From assembly GCA_000708835.1 (NCBI GenBank), contig DF237267.1, positions 39,284 through 103,283 of the forward strand: a stretch of DNA of 64,000 nt. Direction: 5' to 3'. This document shows positions 37,701-49,700 of the stretch, in pieces (positions within the stretch are counted from its first letter, which is position 1; each line of letters opens with the position of its first letter). The DNA is from Klebsormidium nitens. Its lineage: Eukaryota > Streptophyta > Klebsormidiophyceae > Klebsormidiales > Klebsormidiaceae. The notes beneath the pieces were generated by a model that did no database searches, was not told where the DNA came from, and worked only from the letters and a program-made list of their open reading frames with translations. The translations under genes and the position numbers were made by a program.

Positions 37701-40700
37701 TTCTGATTTGCTGGTACAGATTTGGAGCAAGAGAACATCGTCAACTATATCGAAGATAAGGTACCACGGACAGTAGAGATGCAGGGAAGAGAATATGGCA
37801 AGGATTGGGGCAGCCCTGATGCCGAAGCAGAGGTCTGGTTTGCAAGCGAGAATACCGTCACATTACAGTACTTTCAAAGAAGCGTATTGTTGCAAGGAGG
37901 TTGGTTTCCAACTTCTCTACCCTCCGATGCCCCATAAGCTGGAGAGGGGTCTCTGCTCTTTCTTGGAGACTCAGGTGAAGCTCAGTCCTTCTTCTTTCGG
38001 CGTAGTGTCCTTGATCCGCTGCGAATGGAGTTATCTTGAATCTCTAACCCTCAATCAGACTCTTAACCCATTCTAACCCGTTCTTTGCTCATTATCAACC
38101 CATTCTTAACCCATTCTTCACCCGTCTTTCTCCAGGCGCTCATCTTGGACCTTATCCACAACGTCGACGTGCTGGAACAACTCATCGACGCAAAAGCCGC
38201 TAGCCCCGACGATTGGGCTTGGCAGCGCCAGCTCCGCTTCTACCGGTCGCAAAATTCGGACGCCAAAGTTAACCGGTCCGAAACTCCGGGCGGGGCTGTG
38301 GTCCGAATGGCCGAGTCCGAGTTTGAGTACTCTTTTGAGTACCAGGGAAACGCTCCGAAGCTGGTGTACACACCGCTTTCGGACAAGTGTTACCTGACGC
38401 TAACCCAGGGTATGCACCTGGGTTACGGGGGTAACCCGTACGGTCCGGCGGGGACCGGGAAGACGGAGTCTGTGAAAGCGCTGGGGCAGTTTCTGGGGCG
38501 CCAGGTGAGAAAACACGGTCTTTTGCTTTCGAAATGATACGGTTCGCGGATCCGCAATTTGTTGAGAGCGCCCCCTTGTTTGACAAGCTGACACAATCGA
38601 GAGGGGTAGAAAGGAGGGATGCTGATCTCAACGTCCCTTTCGCACTTGTTGACAAGGGGTGCATCTTTACAGCGTAAACGGAACGTGGGTGCTTTATCAT
38701 TTGGTAAAGATTTGAGATCTATGGTCGAAGCAGGAAGGGGAACTACCTATGAAAGCCTGTCCTCGCCAGAAATATTACTCACGTACTGCCCAGATCAAGA
38801 TGCGCCTTTTGGACAGCTACATCTTCGCCAGCTTTCCCATCATCTGAAAAACGCCGTGCGTCAGCGCTTGCAGACGAGAAGCAGGCAGTTCCAAACTCTC
38901 TGTCGCTCGGCGCCCTACGCCAGGTGCTGGTGTCCTGTCCCATCCGGAGTTCGAGTTTTGGCGGAAATTACCGGTCACTTTGTGCAAGTTATTGTCCTGC
39001 TTCTGCTGAATCGCCAACCTCTTTTAGCCACGAGAGGTTTCAGACTTTTCTATTTCGTTTCTTTGCCAGGTGCTGGTGTTCAACTGCGACGAGCAGTTTG
39101 ACTTCCGCAGCATGGGCCGCATCTTCACGGGGCTCGTCAAGTGCGGCGCCTGGGGCTGCTTCGACGAGTTCAACCGGCTGGAGGAGGACGTGCTCTCGGC
39201 GGTTTCGCAGCAGATCCAAACAATTCAGGTGGGCTTACAACTTACGAACCGACTACTTTGCGACACTTCCACTCTGTTATGTTTTGACGCTTTGAATGCG
39301 GGGGAAGGTTGGTAATGCGTGTTTAACCGGCTGGAGGAAGACGCCCTCTCTGCCGTCTTGCAGCAAATCTACACGATTCAGGTGGGCTAAGTTTTTCATA
39401 GAGCGATTGATTTTGCGCATTCGCTTCTGGCGGTGTTGTCAAGTTGGATGCATGGGGGGCTGAAAAGTCACATTAGTGAGAGGAGTTTAAGCGGCCGGAA
39501 GAAGACGTGCTGTCTGCCGTCTCCTTCAGATCCAAACGATTCAGGTGGGCTGACCGTGTTATAATTGACCAGTTGAGTGGATGAGCCTGCTTCAAGATAG
39601 TGATTGCGCTGTCCAAAGTTCGCTCCCAATTACGACAGAAGAATTCGTGGTAAGTTGGGAATGGAATCGACTTCCGGGCAAGGATGATTGTTCCGAACAT
39701 ATCACTGAACGTTAGAATCGGAAGTTGTCGCTTCTACATGGTGACGGAGCCTAGCTTGGCTGTTCCCGCTTTCTTTTCACTTTCTTCCGTAACCTGAGTG
39801 GTTGGGATGAAGTTTCATTCAATGTGAATCCTCAACACTTGATCTGTTTCCCAGGCCGCTCTGAAGGAAGGAGCGAAGACCGTGGAGTTCCTGGGGCAGA
39901 GCATCAGCGTGGACCGGAACGCCGGAATCTTCGTGACGCTGAACCCCGCCGGAAAGGGCTACGGCGGACGGTCCAAGCTGCCCGACAACCTGAAGGCGCT
40001 GTTCCGTTCCGTCGCTATGACGGTTCCGGACAACGAGCTGATCGCGGAAGTAAGCCACTGCGTTTCCAGATTAAGCAGTGGTCTGTTGTAAAACATCGAA
40101 CACCGTTCAGATGCGTTGAGTTCGAGGTTTGCTGTCAAGCTTGAAAGAGCTTTTCCGACCACGGGCAACTTCATGTCGAGATCTGGAATTCAAGATACAA
40201 CTACGTCTCTATCTGCGCTCACAAAAGTAACCTCTTAAGATCCTCAAGCGCATTCCCCGTTCCAGAGACCGGCTTTCAGACAGTGCAAAATACTTCAGGA
40301 TGTTTAGTCAACCATCAGTTACAGTCTTGGTAGCATCCATCTTGTCAAACTCGAATGAAGTTTTCCCCTCTACAGGTGACTTTGACCTCGGAACGTGTTT
40401 CAGGACGCCAAATCGCTGGGCCGAAGCTAATGGCGCTCTTCTCTCTGGTTCGATCATCCATGCTTTGCAGTCTCAAAGTTGCATTTCCTTTACAGGAATC
40501 ATTTTGTGTCCTCTCACAGGTGAACCTCATATCGGAGGGATTCCAGGACGCCAAGACCCTCGGCCGCAAGTTGGTCGCTCTTTTCTCCCTGGGTCGGCAG
40601 CTCCTGTCGCGCCAACAGCACTACGATTGGGGCCTGCGCGCTCTTAAAACGGTCCTCGGAACAGCGGGTCAGCTGCTGCATCATGCCAAAGGGAAGGGGG

Positions 40701-43700
40701 ATGAGGTGAGGGGTTCATTCAAACGCCTTTTGCTTCGAGCTGTGAGATAATTGAAACTTCTGAGATTGTGAGAGTAGAAGCACACGCCCCACAATAGCCT
40801 CAGGTTTGAGGAGGTCTCTGTTTCCTCATCACGAATGAGAGGAGCTCTGTAAGGCGGCGAGTAGGAAAGTGCAGCTTGATTGACTGTTCTTCGAAGATAT
40901 CTTTGCAGATTCCCAGACTGAAGGCGTATAAATTACTGGCTCTGAAGAGCCAGCAATCCCGGTTCCCAACACTTTAGGCAGGCTCAATCGTGCACCCATA
41001 TCTGGAAGCCGAGCTGTTATCCAAACCCCTTCAAGCACGGATAGCATCCCCCAGCAGCCAAACTTCACAAACTCAAAAACCCTCTGCTGCTCATAAACTT
41101 ATTCTCCATGTTTTTTTCATAGATTCCCCCAGCCCAAGAGGCTAAGCTGATCGTCCGCTCCCTCCGCGTGACCACCCTCCCAAAGCTCGCCTTCGCCGAC
41201 ACCCGTCGCTTCGTCGATCTGGTTGCTGACGTCTTCCCAGGCGTCAGCGTGAGTGACGTCAGCGACGCGGAACTGGAGGCCGCCATCGCTGCCACGTGTC
41301 GCGAGATGAAGCTGGAGGCGGTGCGCGCGCAGGTCGAGAAGGTGCTGCAGCTCCACGTGGCGTGCAAACAGCGCATCGGTGTGATCGTCGTGGGGCCTTC
41401 CGGCACGGGGAAGGTAACGCTCCGCCCTTAGCTCACCCGAGCGTTACAAATGACTGTGACTGAAGCTGACGTGGTTTAATCTGTATGAAAGCTGCGGCTT
41501 GTCAAAGGCCAGATGAATCCTGCTTGAGCAACATATGCTCGTGCGAGCTTACATAAGGACAAACCGTATCATCCTAACAGCAAGTGAGGCAGCGAAAATC
41601 CATTGAAGATGTGGAGGCAAATTATGCAGCAAAGTTCCCGGAAACCTTGCAATCAGTTCTCCACAAGGTTATCCGCTTAGTGCGCGGGGCTTATGAAAAG
41701 TGCAAATTTCTCGATTCGTGCTCCGTCCATTTCGTTCATACCGTCCATCCGCTCAGTCCGCGGGGCGGATTTATCTGGATCCACAACTCACCGGCAGTGC
41801 AGCTGGTTGACACTTCCCGCCTGGCTCACATTAGCATCTTCCGGTTCCGAGGCAACTAACTCGCTCGTTTCTCTGCAAAAGTGGATGCTCACATTTGACA
41901 TTTTTGCACTCATGTCACAGACGACGCTTTGGCGCATACTAGAGGGCGCGCTCCGTCTGGTGAACGGAACGGCCGGAACTCCGCCGGTGAAGCTCCACGT
42001 GATGAACCCCAAGGCCATTCCCCGGCAGCAGCTGCTGGGGCACATGGACATGGACACGCGCGAGTGGTTCGACGGGGTGCTGACGTCAGCGGCGCGTCAG
42101 GTGGATTCTTGGTCGCGGGCTTTCTTGTCTTCTAACTTTCGAAGAGGGCCTTCTGACACTGATCATGCGCGTGCTCAGAGCGGCTGCGGCATTATGATTC
42201 GTCTTGTCTCCCTCTACAAGCTTTCTGCCTTGCCTTGCTTTTTAGTGGCTGGAGAGGGTGAGAAAGGGCTGGGGGAGGGTTTTGCAATTCGGTAGCCGTC
42301 TTTGTAACCAGCAAACGCGCATCTACTTAAACACGGTGGTACTTCGGATCCACACCATCGGCAAAATCAGGTCCCCGACTATTCTCAGTTGCTTTTGAAA
42401 GGCTCGAATAGAGTCGCCCAGTATGCACCTAGTTACACCAGCTTATTCAGACCGCGCCCAAGCCGCAATTTATTTTCAAAGCAGGATCCCACCAGACCTC
42501 CAACACTGATCCTACACGATGAGTTTCACCACCAGAACCGGATCCTTACCTTTCCGTTCATCAGTTGTGCGTACGCGGAGCAGCGCAGCTAGATTATGTG
42601 CAACGGGCAAAATGGACCGGGTTTCCTAAAGAGGTGTGATAACAATCATTACCTGCTTCAACAAAACTTTGCTCAATACCGTAACCACTTTCTGGCAACC
42701 TTAACCAATCTCGAACTATTTTCGCAGGTTGTCCGGGAACCTGCAGAGCAGCACAGCTGGATCGTGTGCGACGGCGACGTGGACCCAGAGTGGATCGAGT
42801 CCCTTAACTCGGTGTTAGACGATAACCACCTGCTAACCCTGCCCAGCGGAGAGCGCATACAGTTCGGCCCAAACGTCAACTTCATCTTCGAGTGCCAAGA
42901 TCTGAAGTTCGCTTCCCCCGCAACGGTTTCTCGGACGGGCATGATCTTCCTGTCCGGTGATAATCTGGACGCTGGGCTGATCGTACGGCCGTGGTTGGCT
43001 GGCCTGGTGAGTGCGCGCGCGCAACTACCTTTACTATTCCAGTTTGCTGCACTGAACATGCTCTTAAGTTCCATTTTTCTCAGACATCTTCCGCTTTTGC
43101 TGCATAATAGATGCTGTCATGCATCAGAGTCCTGCGGCTTTTTGTACCTGCCTGTGAAGCCTAGACTGTTTTGCTCTGCCTGTTCGGCAGAACGCTTGGA
43201 TTAGGATTCAGTCAGAGTTTCCTTGTCAAGCTGCGCTGGTCTTTCAGAACAACTTGCTTGCAGATTTCGAACCTTCATACCGATCTGTGATTCTCGTTCT
43301 AAGCGTCTGTACACTACATGTCGGGAACATCCTTGTATACACACTTCGACAGACCTGGAGCAGAAGGCTACTTTTCTATGTGGATGCGCGAGCCAGTGGC
43401 CTTCCTCAAGGTTTCGTTTCCTCCTTGCAGCCGGATGACGTCAGAGATGAGGTCACCCGCTTAGTCGACGACTACCTGCACCCCGCTCTACAGTGGGTTT
43501 TCACCCGCAGGGCCGCTGTCGAGACTACCCAAGTGGGGACTATTCACACGGCCCTTTCGCACCTAACTGCGGAGTCACTAACTGGAAGACACGAGTTTCT
43601 GCGGGGGTTAGCGCGGGGTTTAGGTGCTAACCTAGAACCGCAGTCGCGCGCCCAGTTACTTGAGCAGCTCGCAAACCTGTCGGGAGAGAGCGTGTCAAGC

Positions 43701-46700
43701 ATCGCCAGTGCGCCAGACCGAGCGCTTCTTGACACCGGGGAATCTCTTATCACAGGGGTTAGGGTTACACTAACCGAGCACATCCGGCAGGGGGCGGCCA
43801 CGCTAATCCCCTGGTTAGAGGCGGGTCAACCGGTGTTGTTAAGCGGGCCCGAAGGGGCGGGAAAAACCACTCTGCTAGACTTCTGCTTGGCACAGCTCAA
43901 GTCTACCGCCGTCTCTACCATTCATTGCAGCGCGCAAACCAACGCTAGCCACGTGGTTCAAAAGTTGGTTCAGATGTGCGGTAACCCGGTAACGACGGCC
44001 GCAGGCAGAGTCTTACGGCCCCGGGAAAGCGAGCGGTTAATTCTGGTGTTAAAGGACCTGAACCTGCCCAAGCCGGACAAGTATGACACCACGCAGCTGG
44101 TGCAGTTCTTGCAGCAGCTGATCACGGCCAAAGGATTTTACAACGAGGCGCTCGAGTTCATCGGGCTGGAGCGGATACAGGTGAGCTGCTTAATCGACTT
44201 TTTCAGCGGCGTTCAGGAAACTAGTTCACTATTCTATATCCATTGACACTCAGTACTGCGCTACTTTCAACCACACTTCCCTCGTACTAAGAGAAATCTA
44301 GTGCCCTGTACAACAGCGTTTATAGCCTTTGCACGGTAACGTGCCTTCTGCGTCAAGACGAGCCCACTTGTTTCCTGCGCTTGTCCACCAAAAAAACTTT
44401 CTAGTATATTGTGCATCGACTTTTCCGTGGATGCTTTCCTGGATGCTGCTGACCCAGATTCACTTCATCCGTCTCATGTGCTGTAAAGAGGAGTTGTATA
44501 AGCCCTGCATGGCTCTTGAGTATAATGTTCTCTGCTTATGCAGCTTGTTTGCTCGATAGACCCAGTCTCTTCCTCTGGTCACCACACCGTCTCCTTCCGC
44601 TTTACCTCAATCGTGCAATTCACGCATGTTTGACTTCCAAGCGTGTTTAGAAAAAGCTTACTGCAAGCTTACGTGATTCCCACTAGACAGCCTATCAGAT
44701 CCACAGATTACTTCTCCTGCAGATTGTCGCGACAATGAACCCGCTTTCTTCCGCCGGCCGCCACCCCCTCTCCTCCCGCTTTACCTCGATCGTCCGAGTC
44801 GCGTCCCTCGAAGCCCCCCCAAGAGCGCAGCTGGAGGCGGTCTACTCCGCCATGCTCGCTGACATCATCCGTGACGTGGCGCCCGGGCACCCGACCTGGG
44901 GCAGCGAGTCGACGGTCAGGAAACTGGCGGCAAGTATGCTGGAGGTGTATCAGAGCGTTCAGGAGGCGTTTTCGGTGGAACGGGAGAAGCACTACTTGTT
45001 CACGCCACGACGGTGAGTTCAGTACTTGGATTGCTTCTTTCTTGGAGTTACAATATCATTATGCGTGCGGATCACACGTTAAAATACCTTGACATACCGC
45101 TTGTTGTGGACAAGGTTGAAGATTGCTCCCTTGATCAGTGTTGCTTAAAAATGCTTGATGACGTGCAAGCATGAAGGATGTCGACTGTGATCATGAGAAA
45201 ATCACCGGATTCTGAAGAAGTTGCAATAACGCTTCCTTATCGGAAACCCTCTTCAGGCAACTTGTACTCACACACTCTGATTAAGTCGCAATTATTCTTG
45301 AGCTACAATTGCCGGTTCCGTAAGGTGACGCAGCCTGACGTCATCACCCTCTCCCGCAGCGTGACGGAGTGGGTGCAGAGCCTGCGCCGGTACGACCTCC
45401 GTTCCGAGGACGTCCCGTCCGTTCTGCTCCACGAGGCCACCAGAATCTTCAGCGATCGACTCGTGGGACCGGAACCGCGGGCGGATTTCGAGCGGATCTT
45501 GGCGGGAACCTTCAAGGCCACGTGGCGGGGGGGTGCCGAGAAGGCTGAAAGCGTGTACTCGGTATGGGGGGGTGCGGGAGACGCGCGGCAGTCTGCTCGC
45601 GTCGGCTCGGCGGTGAGTTTCAGAGTGCATACAACTTGGGGCCTATGAACGTACACTTCCATCGGTCTCTTTGGCTGCTTGGTCTTTGTTGGAGATTAAT
45701 CTTCTTTGACTCGGATTGTTCTGCGGGCAGGGAAACGAGAAAGCACCGAAATTACGTGGCATTGTACAATCACGTCTTGCGAGATGCGCTTAAATGGAGA
45801 TTGATCCTCTCCACACTTCTGGGTTTTCATAGAGGCGACAGAATAGTTGGAGAGTTCGCTAGGTTGTAAGGTTCAAAGAAGCTACATCGCGTCAGTACCA
45901 GGTATAGTGAACCACAGCTCTGTCATCTTTGAAAATCCAATCACCGTTGTTTCTCCAGGAATATCGGATTGGAGCACATGCTGCTAGGCTCCCGGGCAAG
46001 TAACCAAGAGGTCAAAGCTTCAAGAAGAAGTTTGTTTTGATCATCCCTTTGATCTCCATTAGCGATAAGGCTCGATCTGCGGCTCCCTCGCCTGCGTAGA
46101 TCCTTTCAAACGCTCAAGGTTCTGTAACCCTGAACCTTCACAACTTTCTTACAGCTCTCTCGCATGCCAGCCGGCGACTATCACAAGCTGGTTCAAGACA
46201 AGCTGGCCGCCTTCGAGAGAGAATTCCAGACTCTCAACATTTTCCTCTTCCCCGAGACGCTAGAGCGGATTGCGGCCATGGAGCGCATTCTCACCCGTCC
46301 GGGGGGCAGCCTGCTTCTTCTGGGCAGGAGCGGCGTCGGCCGTCGAAGCTGCACCAGGCTGGTGAGAGCTTCATAGGCTTCGACAATTAAATAACACATT
46401 TGGACCGATTAGATGCTGAATTGTCTGCTGCACAAGGCATGGGAAAAGGGAGTCTACTTCTTGTTAGCGACGCTTCCCTTTTTCCCTCTGATTCGTCCAG
46501 TGACAGCCTTCTTGGAAAGGGTTTGGCTTACGGAGCTATGGTTGGCGGTCACTCAACATATTTCTAGGCTGTTGCGTCTACGAAAGACTGGCAGCTATTT
46601 TTCGCAGACCAATGAGATCTTGGTCCTTCAATCCCCGCAACAAAACAAAAGAAGTCAATGCTACTTTCGATGATCTTCTTGCGTCTTGATATATCGCTTT

Positions 46701-49700
46701 TTGTCATTTGGCAGGTAGATTACATGCATCGCATGGAACTTGTCTGCCCTCCTCTCGCGCTCATACGATCTCAAAGTGTAAAGCCGAGCTTAAGCCCAAA
46801 ACTTTTATTGGAAGCCCGACCAACAGTGCTTTACTACTGCCAGGTGGCATACATGCACCACATGGACCTCGTCTCCCCCTCCCTCTCGCGCTCATACGAC
46901 CTCAAAGCTTTCAAAGCCGAGCTCAAGACGCTTCTAGCCGCCGCCGGAGTCGAGGGCAAGAAGACGTGCCTGCTTTTGGAAGACCAACACCTGGCGCAGC
47001 CCGCTTTTTTGGAGGTGGTCAATAGCGTATTGAGCGGGGGAGAGGTGCCGGGGCTATATACCAACGAAGAGCTGCAGGTGGGTGCTGGGTTCGCCAAGTC
47101 GTCCCTGTATGCGGCCACTGGCATAGCTTATAATACTTGCAGAATTGAGCTTCCTTTGTATATCACTTCTGGATCATCATTAAATCTGTTGAATCAACTT
47201 GACAGCTGCACCTTGAATCTAGAAGCTCACTTCCTCCAAATATACATTCTTCAAACAGGTGGATTCGGATCTGGAAGGGAGGCGGACCAGCGAATGTTGC
47301 TCCAGAACAAATACATCCCCAAGATGACGTTCTCTTTAACCCGAAGATTCCCAAAAATAACCTCACCTCATACTACCTCAGGAGCTCAGAATACCTCATA
47401 AAGACGTCATAATTCAGAAGTTTGACACCTCGAGTGACTTCAATATGTCGCAAAAATGTCATTAAGATTTCAAAAGGCTTTTGTTCTTCTTCCTTTGCAG
47501 TCTCTCCTACTGCCGCTGCAAGAGCTGATGGCCAGCGACGGCTTCCAGCACAAGAGCGCGTTCTCCTTCTTCGTCGCGCGCGTGCGCCAAAACCTCCACG
47601 TGGTGCTCTCCATGGACCCCTCCAACCCTGACTTCGACGCGCGCTGCGCGAGCAACCCCGCGCTCTTTGCCAGCTGCGCGGTCATGTGGCTGGACACGTG
47701 GACGCACGAGCGTATGCGGGTAAGCAGGCATAGCTTATCTTGTTTCTCAAGGATTGGAACGTTGTGCGCGAGAAACCCCGCGCTCTTTGCCAGCTGCGCG
47801 CTCATGTGGCACAACACGTGGACAAGGAGCGTATGCAGGTAAGGGAACTGCCGCTTATAAGATTTTGAGAAGAAAGAAACCTTCGTCGCGAGAAACCCCT
47901 CACCTTTGCCAGCTGCGCTATTATGGTGCTTGACACTTGGACACGCGAGACAGTGCAGGTTGGCGCGTAACCCGTATCTAGTTAGGTACGTTTCCGAAGA
48001 TCCAACGTGCTCCGAAAATGCGCGAGCCGGTGCACAAGAATGCAAGCTGTTCGGAGATGTCGGTCGGTTCAGAGAACCTGAGAGAAGCCGTCCCAGTGAG
48101 CTGGGTTTTCGCACAAACACTTTACAATAATCTATGCAAGAAGCATGTACGGTCTTTTCACCTGTTACTGGATTAGGAGCTTGCAAGGACGCAGACAAAT
48201 CGCTTCCCGTCTCCTGCAATGAGACTGTCCAAGTTGGCCAAGGAGATCAGCTCTGACTCGCGTACTTCTTCATTTGCAGGACGTTTCGAAGGCGATCCTG
48301 TCCGCAGAGCTGTCCGCAGCCACGCAAGAAGCGGACGGCATCGACGGTCAGATCGTGTCGCTCATGGCGGCCATTCACACCAGCCTGGACAGCGAAGGCG
48401 CGGCCGCGACACCACGGCAGTACGCCGGGTTTTTGGAGGCTTATCAGAAGCTCTTCGGGGCGAAAAGGGCTGAGGTCCTGGAGCAAAAGGGGCATCTGCA
48501 GGTGAGTCTTTCGTTTGCGCCTCTTGTTACGCTCCTCAAGATGTGGAAAGACTTTGAGATCAATTTTGTACCGTTTTTTCAATCGCAGGTGACGACGCCT
48601 CTAATTGACAGGATACAGTTCTTGGCAATCAATTTTCAAATTCTGACGGGTAAACTCGTATCGGAGATTGGTTAGAAAAGCTGAAACAGCAAGCACAGGG
48701 AAGAGAATCCATGCAGACGCCTCAGATGGCTCCTCAATTTCTCCCGGTTCTCTTATTATGCTCAACCTGCCTTTGAAGAAACCCAGCTTTCAAAATCTAT
48801 AACCCTTTGTGCAGGCTGGGCTTGACAAGCTGGCAGAAGCGGCGGGCAAAGTTGGCGAGCTCTCCCAACAGGCTGCGGAACAACAGGTTCTGCTAACCCA
48901 GAAACAGACCGAGGCGGAGGCCGCGCTAATCCAGATCACGGACAGCATGGCACGTGCCGGGGACAGCAAGGCCGAGATCGAACGGCTGAGAGTGAAGCTC
49001 GCGGGCGAGGAGCAGATATTGAACGGCCGAAAAGCGGGGATCCAATCGGAGCTGAGCGAGATCCAGCCGTTGATCGACGCCGCGAAAAAGGCGGTCGGCC
49101 AGATTAAGAACGACAACCTGAACGAGATACGCTCGCTCAAAATGCCGCCGGACGCCATACGCGATGTGCTGGAGGGCGTGCTGCTGCTGATGGGCAACTA
49201 TGATACGAGCTGGACGAATATGAAGAAGTTCCTGGGGAGCAAGTCGGTGAAGGACGAGATCGTGAACTACGACGCGAGGAAAGTGACGCCCGACATGCGC
49301 GCCGCGGTGCAGAAATTACTACAAGCTAAGGGGGCGTCGTTCGAGCATGAGCGGGTGAGGCTGCTTTTTAACCTTTTCTTTAGTGCTTCATATGGTGACG
49401 TATTCTTGCGCCTCAACGCGAGCTGATAGAGAGCAGCGATTTGCTAGTCTATCGAATCCAAATCCGCTTTAAAACAGGTCGAAAAGGAAAGTTGTTATGT
49501 CTCCGTCGCACATCAACTGTGAAATCGCCTCCGCTGGGAAATGAAGTTGCTGACGTGGCTATGAGCCACAAGAATGCTGTGGTTGCAGTTTACCCTTTAT
49601 GGAAAAGAAAAGGGAAAGTGTAAGATTGTTTTCCTCCGGCGGCGCATTTCAGGATGTATTGCGAGGGTGCTGTGCATGTCATTTGGCGAGCGTCGCTGAC

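Larger units (their letters stand above)
38136..40705 (+). other. DYNC2H1: dynein-2 AAA1, main ATPase site, exons 20-23
   Basis: Exons: 38136-38504, 39070-39228, 39855-40049, 40520-40705. Walker A is GPAGTGKT (residues 1724-1731) and Walker B is CFDEFNR (1774-1780). Both are intact, as expected for the site that powers movement. The block [19 protein letters not shown] in exon 22 is typical of all dyneins. Exons 21 and 23 each have decayed copies in neighbouring introns. Confidence 0.97.
46155..48501 (+). other. DYNC2H1: dynein-2 AAA4, exons 30-33
   Basis: Exons: 46155-46361, 46844-47077, 47501-47719, 48280-48501. The P-loop position reads GRSGVGRR (residues 2662-2669), with Arg where Lys is normal; human dynein-2 has the same form, so this is a family trait and not decay. 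Exon 31 holds [14 protein letters not shown]. Decayed copies of exons 31 and 32 lie in adjacent introns. Confidence 0.95.

Noticed and set aside
39319-39551. Exon copies as retrotransposed or transposon-captured pieces
   Set aside because: Copies include intron sequence and the donor and lie in direct tandem beside the parent, with no poly(A), target-site duplication or terminal repeats.
46362-46376. Missing Lys in dynein AAA4 as damage
   Set aside because: The same GRSGVGRR form occurs in human dynein-2, so it is a normal trait of this family.
46658-47401. 247-codon plus-strand frame as an independent gene
   Set aside because: It joins the exon 31 relic, true exon 31 and intron sequence by chance read-through; exon 31 has clear splice sites inside it.
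47641-47962. Regular 120-base array as CRISPR or satellite
   Set aside because: The units derive from exon 32 and contain coding sequence with its donor; there are no short repeats with variable spacers.
47470-48219. 249-codon minus-strand frame
   Set aside because: It runs across dynein exon 32 and its repeat array; the length comes from repeated GC-rich DNA without stops, and no family is recognised.
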